64,000 bases of DNA. Source: Methylomicrobium lacus LW14. GTDB taxonomy: Bacteria > Pseudomonadota > Gammaproteobacteria > Methylococcales > Methylomonadaceae. Below are positions 29,157-36,880 of this stretch, piece by piece. The notes below the pieces were generated by a model that saw nothing but the letters and a program-made list of their open reading frames with translations, searched no databases and was not told the origin of the DNA. The stretch is taken from the NCBI RefSeq assembly GCF_000527095.1, contig NZ_AZUN01000001.1, forward strand, positions 1,612,001 through 1,676,000, read 5' to 3'. A program made the translations under genes and the position numbers. Every line of letters starts with the position of its first letter. Position 1 is the first letter of the stretch.

Positions 29157-30020
29157 ATGTTAACTCGTAAAACCATCATTACGGCGGGCCTGACTTCGCT
29201 GCTCAGCCTGCAAATGGCTATCGCAGATGACGAGACTAAACAAACCGAAGACTGGCTGAAAGCCGCGCAGAATCCATTGATTCCGGTGTTTAGCGTTCCC
29301 TTGGAATACACGCATCATGGCGGCGCGGAGAACGGCGATGTATCGATCGGCAGTATCAAGCCCATCATCCCCGTGTCGCTCGGCGACTGGAACATGATCA
29401 ATCAGTTATCGTTGAACTTCATGGGTACTCCGGGTCCTGTCCACGGCATCGCCGAGTTGCCGGAGCCCTATCCGGGTTCAGGGGTATCGGGTCTTGGCGA
29501 TACGAGTCTGACATCGCTATTTTCGCCGGCAAGTTCCGGTGATTTTCATTGGGGTTTCGGGCCTGCTTTCGTGTTTCCAACCGACACGCGTTTCGGTGAC
29601 ACTGAAGATCATAGCGCGCGGCAACTGGGCAGCGGCAAATTCAGCGTGGGTCCTGCCATGATGGTTGTGACCCAGCCGGGCCCCTGGACCTTGGGATTTA
29701 AATCAAGACAGATATGGTCCGTATTCGGCAATGACTCCCGTGAAAGCGTCAGTCAGCTGATCTTAGAGCCCTTCGCGAACTACAATATCGGCCAAGGCTG
29801 GTACTTGACCACCGACATGGACACGATTGCGAACTGGAATTCTCACTCCGATAATCGCTGGACAGTTCCGGTCGGCGCCGGCGTGGGCAAATTATTCAAC
29901 CTGGGCAATTTTGCGGTTAACACCAAATTGGAAGGTTACTACAACGCCGTAAGGCCCGATGCAGCGCCCGACTGGTCAGCGAACTTCACCGTACAATTCA
30001 TGCTGCCCAAGCTTTATTGA
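29157..30020 (+). CDS. outer-membrane beta-barrel channel-like protein
   Basis: A 287-residue protein with a signal peptide (about 23 residues) and alternating strands ending in an aromatic C-terminus (NFTVQFMLPKLY), as outer-membrane barrels do. WGFGPAFVFPTDT, GPWTLGFKSRQIWSV and LILEPFANYNIGQGWYL match the neuromedin-U-like or phenol-degradation MetA-like transporter family, often labelled only transporter. GAGGGGGA lies just before the ATG. The substrate is unknown; the gene stands alone between a propeller gene and waaF. Confidence 0.68.
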   Translation: MLTRKTIITAGLTSLLSLQMAIADDETKQTEDWLKAAQNPLIPVFSVPLEYTHHGGAENGDVSIGSIKPIIPVSLGDWNMINQLSLNFMGTPGPVHGIAELPEPYPGSGVSGLGDTSLTSLFSPASSGDFHWGFGPAFVFPTDTRFGDTEDHSARQLGSGKFSVGPAMMVVTQPGPWTLGFKSRQIWSVFGNDSRESVSQLILEPFANYNIGQGWYLTTDMDTIANWNSHSDNRWTVPVGAGVGKLFNLGNFAVNTKLEGYYNAVRPDAAPDWSANFTVQFMLPKLY

Positions 30021-30089
30021 TTTTTTAATCAACCTTGACGAGAGGAATGGTTTATTTTTCAATATCCCCTTGATTGATGAAAGGATTCG

Positions 30090-31142
30090 ATGATTAACCC
30101 TGCCCCGAGTTTAAGCGCGATGCCATCGCCTGCCCGAATTCTGGTCATTGGCCCATCCTGGGTCGGCGACATGGTGATGGCGCAGAGTCTGTTGATCGCC
30201 CTGAAACGGCGCCACCCTCACGCCCAAATCGATGTTCTGGCTCCCGTCTGGACCTTTGCGTTATTGGATAAAATGCCCGAAGTCTCCCGGGCGCTGGCCA
30301 TGCCGCCGCTCGCGCGCGGACAGTTCGGTTTAAGGGCGCGCATCAAGCTCGGCAAAAGCTTGCGCGCTCATCGCTATGATCAAGCGATTTTGTTGCCCAA
30401 TACCTGGAAATCCGCCCTGATCCCGCTTTTTGCCCACATCCCGTTAAGAACCGGCTATACCGGCGAGTGCCGCTGGGGGCTGCTTAACGACGTGCGCCGA
30501 CTGGATAAGACGGTGTTGACACAAACCGTACAACGTTTCGTCGCCCTGGCGGAATCCTCGGAGCCCTCCACCGCGCCCGAATGCCCGGCGCCGCAGCTTC
30601 GAGTCAACGCCGAAAGCTGGCAACAAGCCGTAGAAAAATTTACCTTACAGACGCAAGGCAAGCTATTGGCGTTATGCCCAGGCGCCGAATACGGCGATGC
30701 CAAACGCTGGCCCGCGGCCCATTATGCCGAACTCGCGCGCCTGAAACATCAGGAAGGCTGGCAAGTCTGGCTGTTCGGTTCGCCCAAGGACTCCCCGGTC
30801 GCCGCCGAGATCAATCGGCTTAGCCACGATGCCTGCATCGATTTGACCGGCAAAACCAGCCTCGGCGAAGCGGTCGATTTATTATCGCTGGCGGATATGG
30901 TGGTCAGTAATGATTCCGGCTTAATGCATGTGGCCGCGGCTTTAAATAAAAAATTGATCGCGATTTATGGCTCATCCGACCCGTACTTTACGCCGCCGCT
31001 GAGCGCAAATGCGCGAATCATCAGCCTGAATCTGGACTGCTCGCCCTGTTTTAAACGCGAATGTCCGTTAGGGCACCTGCATTGCCTGGTCAATATCACG
31101 CCTCAACAGATCATTCAGGCAATGCAGGCGTTGCCTGCTTGA
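30090..31142 (+). CDS. waaF: lipopolysaccharide heptosyltransferase II
   Basis: A 350-residue GT9-family enzyme that adds the second heptose to the LPS inner core. Family stretches are ILVIGPSWVGDMVMAQSLL at the N-terminus, LCPGAEYGDAKRWPAAHYAEL in the middle, and VVSNDSGLMHVAAALNKKLIAIYG for the ADP-heptose site. It starts after AAAGGA. No other LPS gene is adjacent. Confidence 0.94.
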   Translation: MINPAPSLSAMPSPARILVIGPSWVGDMVMAQSLLIALKRRHPHAQIDVLAPVWTFALLDKMPEVSRALAMPPLARGQFGLRARIKLGKSLRAHRYDQAILLPNTWKSALIPLFAHIPLRTGYTGECRWGLLNDVRRLDKTVLTQTVQRFVALAESSEPSTAPECPAPQLRVNAESWQQAVEKFTLQTQGKLLALCPGAEYGDAKRWPAAHYAELARLKHQEGWQVWLFGSPKDSPVAAEINRLSHDACIDLTGKTSLGEAVDLLSLADMVVSNDSGLMHVAAALNKKLIAIYGSSDPYFTPPLSANARIISLNLDCSPCFKRECPLGHLHCLVNITPQQIIQAMQALPA

Positions 31143-31289
31143 GTCTGCGTAATCCCATGCTATTTCCCATACGACTCACGGTCTGTCCAGGCTTGCATGT
31201 CCAAGGCGGTTGGTTTAGACTCCGGCGATACTGAATACCCGGCAGGGTTATTCGAACAATCATGTCGTTTTTTTGCAAATAGGTGTCTT

Positions 31290-32078
31290 GTGCGATTTTT
31301 CCGAATGCAGCCCCCAGAATACGGTTCCGACAGCCAGAACTTGGCGATCAACGGTAATCTGGAATATGTTTACCGTTTTCCCGGCGTCAGCTGTAATGCC
31401 TGTAATGCGACCTACGGCGGCAGCCGCATTCTTGCGCTCGAAGCGCCGCCGCAAATCCAGAACGACCCGCGCTTTAGAAGCCGCTGGCCGGTTTCGGAAC
31501 AGGAACATGCGGCGATGCAGCAGGAAGTCGCCTCTTATCTCGATGCCGACTGCGCGGCCTTCGAGACCTTCAAGCCCGGCGACAATTTCCAGCCCGCCTA
31601 CTACGACAGCCAGGCGGTCCCCAATACCGACTTTTTATGGCCGAACATCCGCAGTTTCGTCGTGTCGGAACGGATGAAGCGGATCGTGTTCGATGAGCTG
31701 GTCGGCGACGTCGAAATCGTTCCGATCAGGCCCCGTAAAATCGGCAAACGCAACGGCACCGCGCTGCCCGCCGCCCTTGATTCCGGGCATCCGGAAAATG
31801 AAATTCACGCGCCGGAAACGCTGATCGAACCCTATTACCAGATTCTGGTGCGCTCGGCATCGGATTACCCGAAAGGCGGCGCGCCGATTTCGGTATGCCC
31901 GGTCTGCAAACACGAAGCGTTCAATGACGAAAAACGCGAATTGGTCATGCACGAGGAGATGTGGCGCGGACAGCCGATCTTTTTACTCAGAACGACGCTG
32001 TATGTCATCGTGACCGAAGCGCTGGCCGAAAAAATCCAAAAGGCCGGCGCGACCAATGTCGATTTCGCGCCGGTTTAG
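31290..32078 (+). CDS. double-CXXC protein resembling SitI6-family immunity proteins
   Basis: A 262-residue protein with two distant zinc-finger-like pairs: CNAC at residues 35-38 (in PGVSCNACNATY) and CPVC at 203-206 (in ISVCPVCKHEAF). The layout, a short start, GVSCNAC, a central WPVSEQEHAAMQQEV stretch and the C-terminal FLLRTTLYVIVTEALAEKIQKAG, resembles the double-CXXCG family of Myxococcus, which includes the SitI6 immunity proteins against SitA toxins. I chose the GTG at 31290 because AGG lies six bases before it and the family starts there with a similar MRFF-type sequence; an ATG at 31197 lacks a ribosome site. No toxin gene is next to it. Its 3' end lies inside the 694-bp duplication. 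Confidence 0.7.
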   Translation: MRFFRMQPPEYGSDSQNLAINGNLEYVYRFPGVSCNACNATYGGSRILALEAPPQIQNDPRFRSRWPVSEQEHAAMQQEVASYLDADCAAFETFKPGDNFQPAYYDSQAVPNTDFLWPNIRSFVVSERMKRIVFDELVGDVEIVPIRPRKIGKRNGTALPAALDSGHPENEIHAPETLIEPYYQILVRSASDYPKGGAPISVCPVCKHEAFNDEKRELVMHEEMWRGQPIFLLRTTLYVIVTEALAEKIQKAGATNVDFAPV

Positions 32079-32527
32079 GGCCACCTCGCTTCCAGATCCA
32101 GGCGGCAAACGGCTTTCAGGAATACAAAGCAGTCCGCCGGCATTCAACAACGTTTCACCGCCGTCTGCGCCGGCGCCAGACCACAAAGCCGGTACCGAGC
32201 AGACAAAGCGGCAGCACGATCAGGAAACCGAAGCCGATCACCGAGATGCTGGCCGTCGTCAGCTTCAGGCTCCGGTCGGGCGCGGTTTTGGCCGGGATGT
32301 CGATGAAGCGATCGTCGTGGATCAACCAGTTGACGATCCTGAGGCCCATGTCCAGATTGCCGGCATTGCCGATGTAAGTGTTCGCGAGAAAATCGCCGTC
32401 GCCGATTACAACGATACGCTGCTGGGTGTTAGCGTCCAGATTGCGCGTCAAGGCATAGCCCAGCGTGATCGGCCCCTGCTTTTCGGCGCCGTCCGGCTCG
32501 AAGCGGATCGTGCCGGTCAAAGACCCG
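31834..32527. repeat. 694-bp perfect tandem duplication, copy 1
   Basis: This unit is followed immediately by an identical copy at 32528-33221. It spans the last 245 bases of the double-CXXC gene, the gap, and the last 373 bases of the GldG-like gene. Bases just outside differ (T at 31833 against G at 32527; A at 32528 against G at 33222), so the unit is exactly 694 bases with no microhomology at the ends. No inverted ends or transposase are present. Confidence 0.93.
32155..32527 (-). pseudogene. 3' fragment of the GldG-like gene (duplicate)
   Basis: This is the copy-1 version of the last 123 or so codons of the GldG-like gene, identical to 32849-33221. It lacks the start and the first three-quarters of the protein, since the reading frame crosses the junction at 32527 into antisense sequence of the other gene. 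It is non-functional unless expressed by chance. Confidence 0.88.
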
Positions 32528-32772
32528 ATTACCAGATTCTGGTGCGCTCGGCATCGGATTACCCGAAAGGCGGCGCGCCGATTTCGGTATGCCCGGTCTG
32601 CAAACACGAAGCGTTCAATGACGAAAAACGCGAATTGGTCATGCACGAGGAGATGTGGCGCGGACAGCCGATCTTTTTACTCAGAACGACGCTGTATGTC
32701 ATCGTGACCGAAGCGCTGGCCGAAAAAATCCAAAAGGCCGGCGCGACCAATGTCGATTTCGCGCCGGTTTAG
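32528..32772 (+). pseudogene. 3' fragment of the double-CXXC gene (duplicate)
   Basis: This is the copy-2 version of the last 81 codons of the double-CXXC protein, identical to 31834-32078. It keeps the second pair CPVC but not the first, and has no start or ribosome site of its own; upstream in frame lies the antisense strand of the GldG fragment. Confidence 0.88.
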
Positions 32773-33221
32773 GGCCACCTCGCTTCCAGATCCAGGCGGC
32801 AAACGGCTTTCAGGAATACAAAGCAGTCCGCCGGCATTCAACAACGTTTCACCGCCGTCTGCGCCGGCGCCAGACCACAAAGCCGGTACCGAGCAGACAA
32901 AGCGGCAGCACGATCAGGAAACCGAAGCCGATCACCGAGATGCTGGCCGTCGTCAGCTTCAGGCTCCGGTCGGGCGCGGTTTTGGCCGGGATGTCGATGA
33001 AGCGATCGTCGTGGATCAACCAGTTGACGATCCTGAGGCCCATGTCCAGATTGCCGGCATTGCCGATGTAAGTGTTCGCGAGAAAATCGCCGTCGCCGAT
33101 TACAACGATACGCTGCTGGGTGTTAGCGTCCAGATTGCGCGTCAAGGCATAGCCCAGCGTGATCGGCCCCTGCTTTTCGGCGCCGTCCGGCTCGAAGCGG
33201 ATCGTGCCGGTCAAAGACCCG
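32528..33221. repeat. 694-bp perfect tandem duplication, copy 2
   Basis: Identical, as far as I compared, to 31834-32527 and directly abutting it. This copy carries the real 3' end of the GldG-like gene, while copy 1 carries the real 3' end of the double-CXXC gene, so the duplication destroyed neither. Confidence 0.93.
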
Positions 33222-34195
33222 GTTTCGGTCCAGGACTCGGCGCCACTGTTCAGCAACGGGACGCTTTCGTATGCGATATCCGCGTCGATGTCGAAGCCGG
33301 CCGCGCCGGGATAGACCGACAGCGTCTGGAAGTTGCGGGTGATCGGATGGTGGTTGTATTCGCTGACGATCACGAAGCTCGGGTCGTCGATGCCGGCCTG
33401 CTTGGCGGCCTTGTCGACGATCTGGCCGGGCAAGGGATGGATGCCGAGTGCGGACCAGATAAAGTCCAGCGCCTGATTGCCGGGATCGGTCAGCAGCAAC
33501 AGGTTGCCGCCGCGTTGAATATATTGTTTCACGATCTCGATTTCGCCGGGCAACAAGGCAACCGTCGGCGAGGCGATCACCAGCAGCGCGGAGTTGTTCG
33601 GTATCGCGGGCAGTTTGGCCAGATTGACCGTTTGCGCATTGATACGACGGCGCACCAGTTCCTTGCCGAAACGGTTCAGGTCGAAATTGGCCTCGCCTTC
33701 CGGCGAACGTTCGCCATGCCCGGTCAAAAAAGTGACCCAGCGATCTTCCGCATGCGACAGTTGCAGCAACGCATTGGTCAGCGTCGCCTCATCGATAAAG
33801 CTCAGTTTTTCGCTGCGCCCCTGATACTCGACCACGACCAGGCCTTCCTCGCCGATATTCAGCTCGCGGGCTTTTTCCGGCGCATGGTTCGGATCGATGA
33901 AGTCCAGTTTCAGGTCGGGCTTCAGGTGGGAATATCGGTCGACCAAATGCGCGATTTGCAGGCGGATCGGCAGGCCGCTTTTGATGTAGGCGGTGAGAGC
34001 GACCTTTCCCGGCATGGCCTGCAACAGCTTTTGGGTCGCCGGCGACAAGGTATTCGAGCGGGTCTGAGTCCAATCGGCCTGATAAGAATAACGCTCGGTC
34101 AGCCAGGCCGCAGCGCCGAGCGCACACAGCAAGACCCCCGTCGACAGCCGGTTTTTCAGGCGGATTTGTTGATGCACATGGCGCGTCAATTTCAT
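32849..34195 (-). CDS. GldG-family ABC-associated protein
   Basis: A 448-residue protein of the GldG/ABC_transp_aux type: a membrane helix at about 20-40, a long periplasmic domain, and a C-terminal helix near 415-440 followed by an all-Arg end (WRRRRRR). Within it, FLTGHGERSPEGEANFDLNRF and LLLLTDPGNQALD are family features. It starts at ATG 34195, overlapping the permease stop as ATGA. With the next two genes it forms a GldA-F-G-like transporter; in Bacteroidetes this is tied to gliding, in Proteobacteria the role is unknown. Its last 373 bases are in the duplicated unit. Confidence 0.83.
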   Translation of the reverse strand: MKLTRHVHQQIRLKNRLSTGVLLCALGAAAWLTERYSYQADWTQTRSNTLSPATQKLLQAMPGKVALTAYIKSGLPIRLQIAHLVDRYSHLKPDLKLDFIDPNHAPEKARELNIGEEGLVVVEYQGRSEKLSFIDEATLTNALLQLSHAEDRWVTFLTGHGERSPEGEANFDLNRFGKELVRRRINAQTVNLAKLPAIPNNSALLVIASPTVALLPGEIEIVKQYIQRGGNLLLLTDPGNQALDFIWSALGIHPLPGQIVDKAAKQAGIDDPSFVIVSEYNHHPITRNFQTLSVYPGAAGFDIDADIAYESVPLLNSGAESWTETGSLTGTIRFEPDGAEKQGPITLGYALTRNLDANTQQRIVVIGDGDFLANTYIGNAGNLDMGLRIVNWLIHDDRFIDIPAKTAPDRSLKLTTASISVIGFGFLIVLPLCLLGTGFVVWRRRRRR

Positions 34196-34950
34196 TTTTG
34201 CAGACGGTCGTAATCGAGGCGGCGGATGCTCAGCACGATGAATAGGACGATGAACAGCAGAAAATAGCCGATGTCGGTGGTGCTGATCAGGCCGCTCTGA
34301 ATGTTCTGAAAATGGCGCAATAGCGACAGATACTCGAAGAAATAGGCGCGCTGATCGCCCATGCCGGCAGACCAGTCCAAAATCCACAGCAGGAGCAGCA
34401 AGCCAAAGGCGCTGATCGCCGCGATCGTCGGATGCCCCGCGATGCAGGAGGTATAGAGCCCTGTCGCCGCGAAGGCGGCGGCCAACAGCGTCAGCGCCAG
34501 CAGGCTGGCGGCGAATTTGCCCAGATCCAGATCGCCGCCGACCAGCAAGGACAACGGCATCAACGCGGTCAGCACGACCATGATCAACAAGAGGCCGACG
34601 ACGCCGAGATATTTTCCGACCACGATGTCAAAATTGGAAATCGGCGCGGACAACAACAGCGCGAGCGTTTTATTCCGGCGCTCCTCGGTGACCAGCCGCA
34701 TCGTCAACAGCGGCGTGACCAAGAGCAGAATGATGCCCGCATTGCCGAACAACGGCGTCACGACGATGTCGGTCAGTCCCGGCGCGTTGTCGAGCCCGGC
34801 CAGTTTCGGTTGCAGCATGTTGAAGGTTTCGACCTGGGTCAGAAACAGAAAGGCCAGTATCACCTGCAAAATCGCGAGCAGCGTCCAGGCCAGCGGTGAC
34901 AAAAACAAGGACTTGAATTCGCGGGCGGCGATCGTGAAAGCCATTTTCAT
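34192..34950 (-). CDS. ABC-2 type permease (GldF-like)
   Basis: A 252-residue membrane protein with about six helices. The start MAFTIAAREFKSLFLSPLAW and TPLLTMRLVTEERRNKTLALLLSAPIS are typical of GldF/NosY-like ABC-2 permeases. It overlaps the ATPase gene by four bases and the GldG-like gene by four, so all three are coupled. Confidence 0.86.
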   Translation of the reverse strand: MKMAFTIAAREFKSLFLSPLAWTLLAILQVILAFLFLTQVETFNMLQPKLAGLDNAPGLTDIVVTPLFGNAGIILLLVTPLLTMRLVTEERRNKTLALLLSAPISNFDIVVGKYLGVVGLLLIMVVLTALMPLSLLVGGDLDLGKFAASLLALTLLAAAFAATGLYTSCIAGHPTIAAISAFGLLLLLWILDWSAGMGDQRAYFFEYLSLLRHFQNIQSGLISTTDIGYFLLFIVLFIVLSIRRLDYDRLQK

Positions 34951-35882
34951 CCCGGCTGCTCCCCCGTCTCTCTGGTCAATTGAATGAACACGTCTTCGAG
35001 CGATTTTTTGACCGGCGCCAGTTCCTCCAATCCCCAGCCGGAGGCGACGATCAGCTCGGCGAGTTGCTTGGCGGGATTGTGATCGACGCCGTGATGCACG
35101 TAGAGGCGATTGCCGGCCAAGGGCTCGATGGACAATACGCCGGGCAAGGCCGACAGCGCCTTCAGATCGGCCGGCATGCGGGTAATCACTTCCAGGGTGC
35201 AGCTATGCATTTGCCGCTGCAAACCGGCGATCGTTTCATGCAGGATCAGACGCCCCTGCTGAATGATCTGCACATGCGTGCAGGATTCCTCGACTTCGGT
35301 CAGGATATGGGTCGACAAGATGATGCCGTGTTCCCGGCCGAGCTCCCGGATCAACGCCCTGATTTCGCGGATTTGCAAGGGATCGAGACCGACCGTCGGC
35401 TCGTCGAGGATGATCACCTTCGGATTGTGCAGGATCGCCTGCGCGATGCCGGTGCGCTGTTGATAACCCTTCGAAAGATTGCCGATCAGGCGCTCCTGCA
35501 TCTGATCCAGGCCGCAGCGCTCCCGGGCCCGTTTGACCGCGGCGGGAATGCTTTTTTTATCGACGCCGTGCAGTTCGGCGCAGTAAGTCAAAAACTCGTT
35601 GACCGTCAATTCCCGGTATAAAGGCGGGGTATCGGGCAGATAGCCCAGATGGCGCTTGGCTTCTTTCGGGCGGTCGAGCAGATCGACGCCGTTGATCCGG
35701 ATTTGCCCGATGCTGGGGGCCAGGTTGCCGCACAGCATCTGCATCGTGGTGGTCTTGCCGGCGCCGTTCGGCCCGAGAAACCCGAGCACTTCGCCCTGCT
35801 TCAGCGTAAAACTGACATCATCGACCGCGCAGTGGCCGCCGTAATAACGGGACAGATGATCGGCTTCGACAAGAACGGTCAT
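34947..35882 (-). CDS. ABC transporter ATP-binding protein (GldA-like)
   Basis: A 311-residue ATPase: Walker A GPNGAGKTTT near residue 38, the Q-loop region, signature variant NLSKGYQQRTGIAQAILHNP, and Walker B KVIILDEPTVGLDP. A C-terminal domain of about 80 residues follows, as in GldA/CcmA-type export ATPases. It is the first gene of the three-gene transporter and follows hflD by seven bases, so the four may be one transcript. Confidence 0.88.
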   Translation of the reverse strand: MTVLVEADHLSRYYGGHCAVDDVSFTLKQGEVLGFLGPNGAGKTTTMQMLCGNLAPSIGQIRINGVDLLDRPKEAKRHLGYLPDTPPLYRELTVNEFLTYCAELHGVDKKSIPAAVKRARERCGLDQMQERLIGNLSKGYQQRTGIAQAILHNPKVIILDEPTVGLDPLQIREIRALIRELGREHGIILSTHILTEVEESCTHVQIIQQGRLILHETIAGLQRQMHSCTLEVITRMPADLKALSALPGVLSIEPLAGNRLYVHHGVDHNPAKQLAELIVASGWGLEELAPVKKSLEDVFIQLTRETGEQPG

Positions 35883-35889
35883 CGCGGCA

Positions 35890-36513
35890 TCAAACCTGCT
35901 TCAGCAGGCTTTCCAGCTCTTTCTGCATTTTTTTGCGGTAGAAAATGAATTTCCAACGGGCGCCGCCGCATTGTTTCCACAGGATCGCCGAGCGGATGCC
36001 GGCCAGCAGCAGGGCCCTGATCTTGTTCACGGTGTCGGGCCTGGACAGATAGGCTTGCTCGCCGTTGACCATGATGCGGGGCTGCAAGGTGCTGACCGTG
36101 CTGTGATAGACCTCGCCGAGATTGGCCAGCACGTTTTCATGCAGCAAACCGAAATGCTCGCTTTGCGCCTGGGCCTTCTCGACGCCGACGCGGATCGACG
36201 CGAGCAAATTCTTGCGCGACGACAGTTGCCGTTCCAGAAACACCAGGGTTGCCGCATAGCGGGCCTGTTCCGGATTGTCGATCTTGTATCCGGTCATTTG
36301 CTTCTGCAATTCCTTGAGTCCGAGCTTCAATCCGTCCAGGCCGCCGTAAACATCCAGCACGCTGTCCGAATCGATTTTCAAGAGGCTGCCGATGCTGGCG
36401 GCCAGCGCCTCCTGATCACACGTTCCCCGTGTCGCCAGCTGCTGCACCAGCGCCGCCGCCTGCGCGACACCCGCCAGTGCGATCGTTTGGTTCGTTAGTG
36501 TTTTGAGTTCCAT
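35890..36513 (-). CDS. hflD: HflD, high-frequency-lysogenisation family protein
   Basis: A 207-residue, mostly helical protein. TLTNQTIALAGVAQAAALVQQLA at the N-terminus and GIRSAILWKQCGGARWKFIFYRKK near the end are the HflD family ends. In E. coli HflD binds lambda CII and sits at the membrane; its native role is unclear. The usual neighbours mnmA and purB are absent; here it precedes an ABC transporter. I chose the ATG at 36513; a GTG at 36522 would add three residues. Confidence 0.9.
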   Translation of the reverse strand: MELKTLTNQTIALAGVAQAAALVQQLATRGTCDQEALAASIGSLLKIDSDSVLDVYGGLDGLKLGLKELQKQMTGYKIDNPEQARYAATLVFLERQLSSRKNLLASIRVGVEKAQAQSEHFGLLHENVLANLGEVYHSTVSTLQPRIMVNGEQAYLSRPDTVNKIRALLLAGIRSAILWKQCGGARWKFIFYRKKMQKELESLLKQV

Positions 36514-36644
36514 GATTTGCACAAAGGTGATTCACCAAGCCAAGTAAGTCGCGCCCACTCTTCCTTGTTTCATTTATATCATGATTGTCCGGTTTCAGTC
36601 GAGTATGATATAAAACCCGAATTTTGTGAACTAGGATAATTAAC

Positions 36645-36854
36645 ATGGCAGAATCAATTGAGTTGACGGTAACCGGAATGAAATGCGGCGGCTGCGAGTC
36701 GAATGTGAAAAACAAGCTCGGCGCGATCGACGGTGTGCTCTCGGTCACCGCCTCAAGCAAGGAAAAGAAAGTCGGCGTCGACTATGACGCGGCGAAGACC
36801 GATTTGGAAACGATCAAGGCGGCCATCGCAGAAGCCGGTTTTACGGTCGAATAA
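36645..36854 (+). CDS. CopZ-like HMA-domain copper chaperone
   Basis: A 69-residue single heavy-metal-associated domain with the metal site [10 protein letters not shown] (Cys 14 and 17), which binds Cu(I) and passes it to a P-type ATPase. It is followed after 26 bases by copA, the natural partner. No CueR-type regulator lies beside it. Confidence 0.9.
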   Translation: MAESIELTVTGMKCGGCESNVKNKLGAIDGVLSVTASSKEKKVGVDYDAAKTDLETIKAAIAEAGFTVE

Positions 36855-36880
36855 CCCCTTTTGAACACCGGAGAGTAGCC

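Noticed and set aside
31187..31262. Possible tRNA-like stretch containing TTCGAA before the double-CXXC gene
   Set aside because: No acceptor stem or standard D/anticodon arms can be drawn; the match is limited to a T-loop-like hexamer.
31834..33221. Duplication read as an insertion sequence or composite element
   Set aside because: No transposase, no terminal inverted repeats and no target duplication; the unit consists of normal gene ends.
32750..34213. Open frame of 487 codons opposite the GldG-like gene
   Set aside because: Shadow frame that follows the GldG-like gene and the duplicated unit; no motif or ribosome site.
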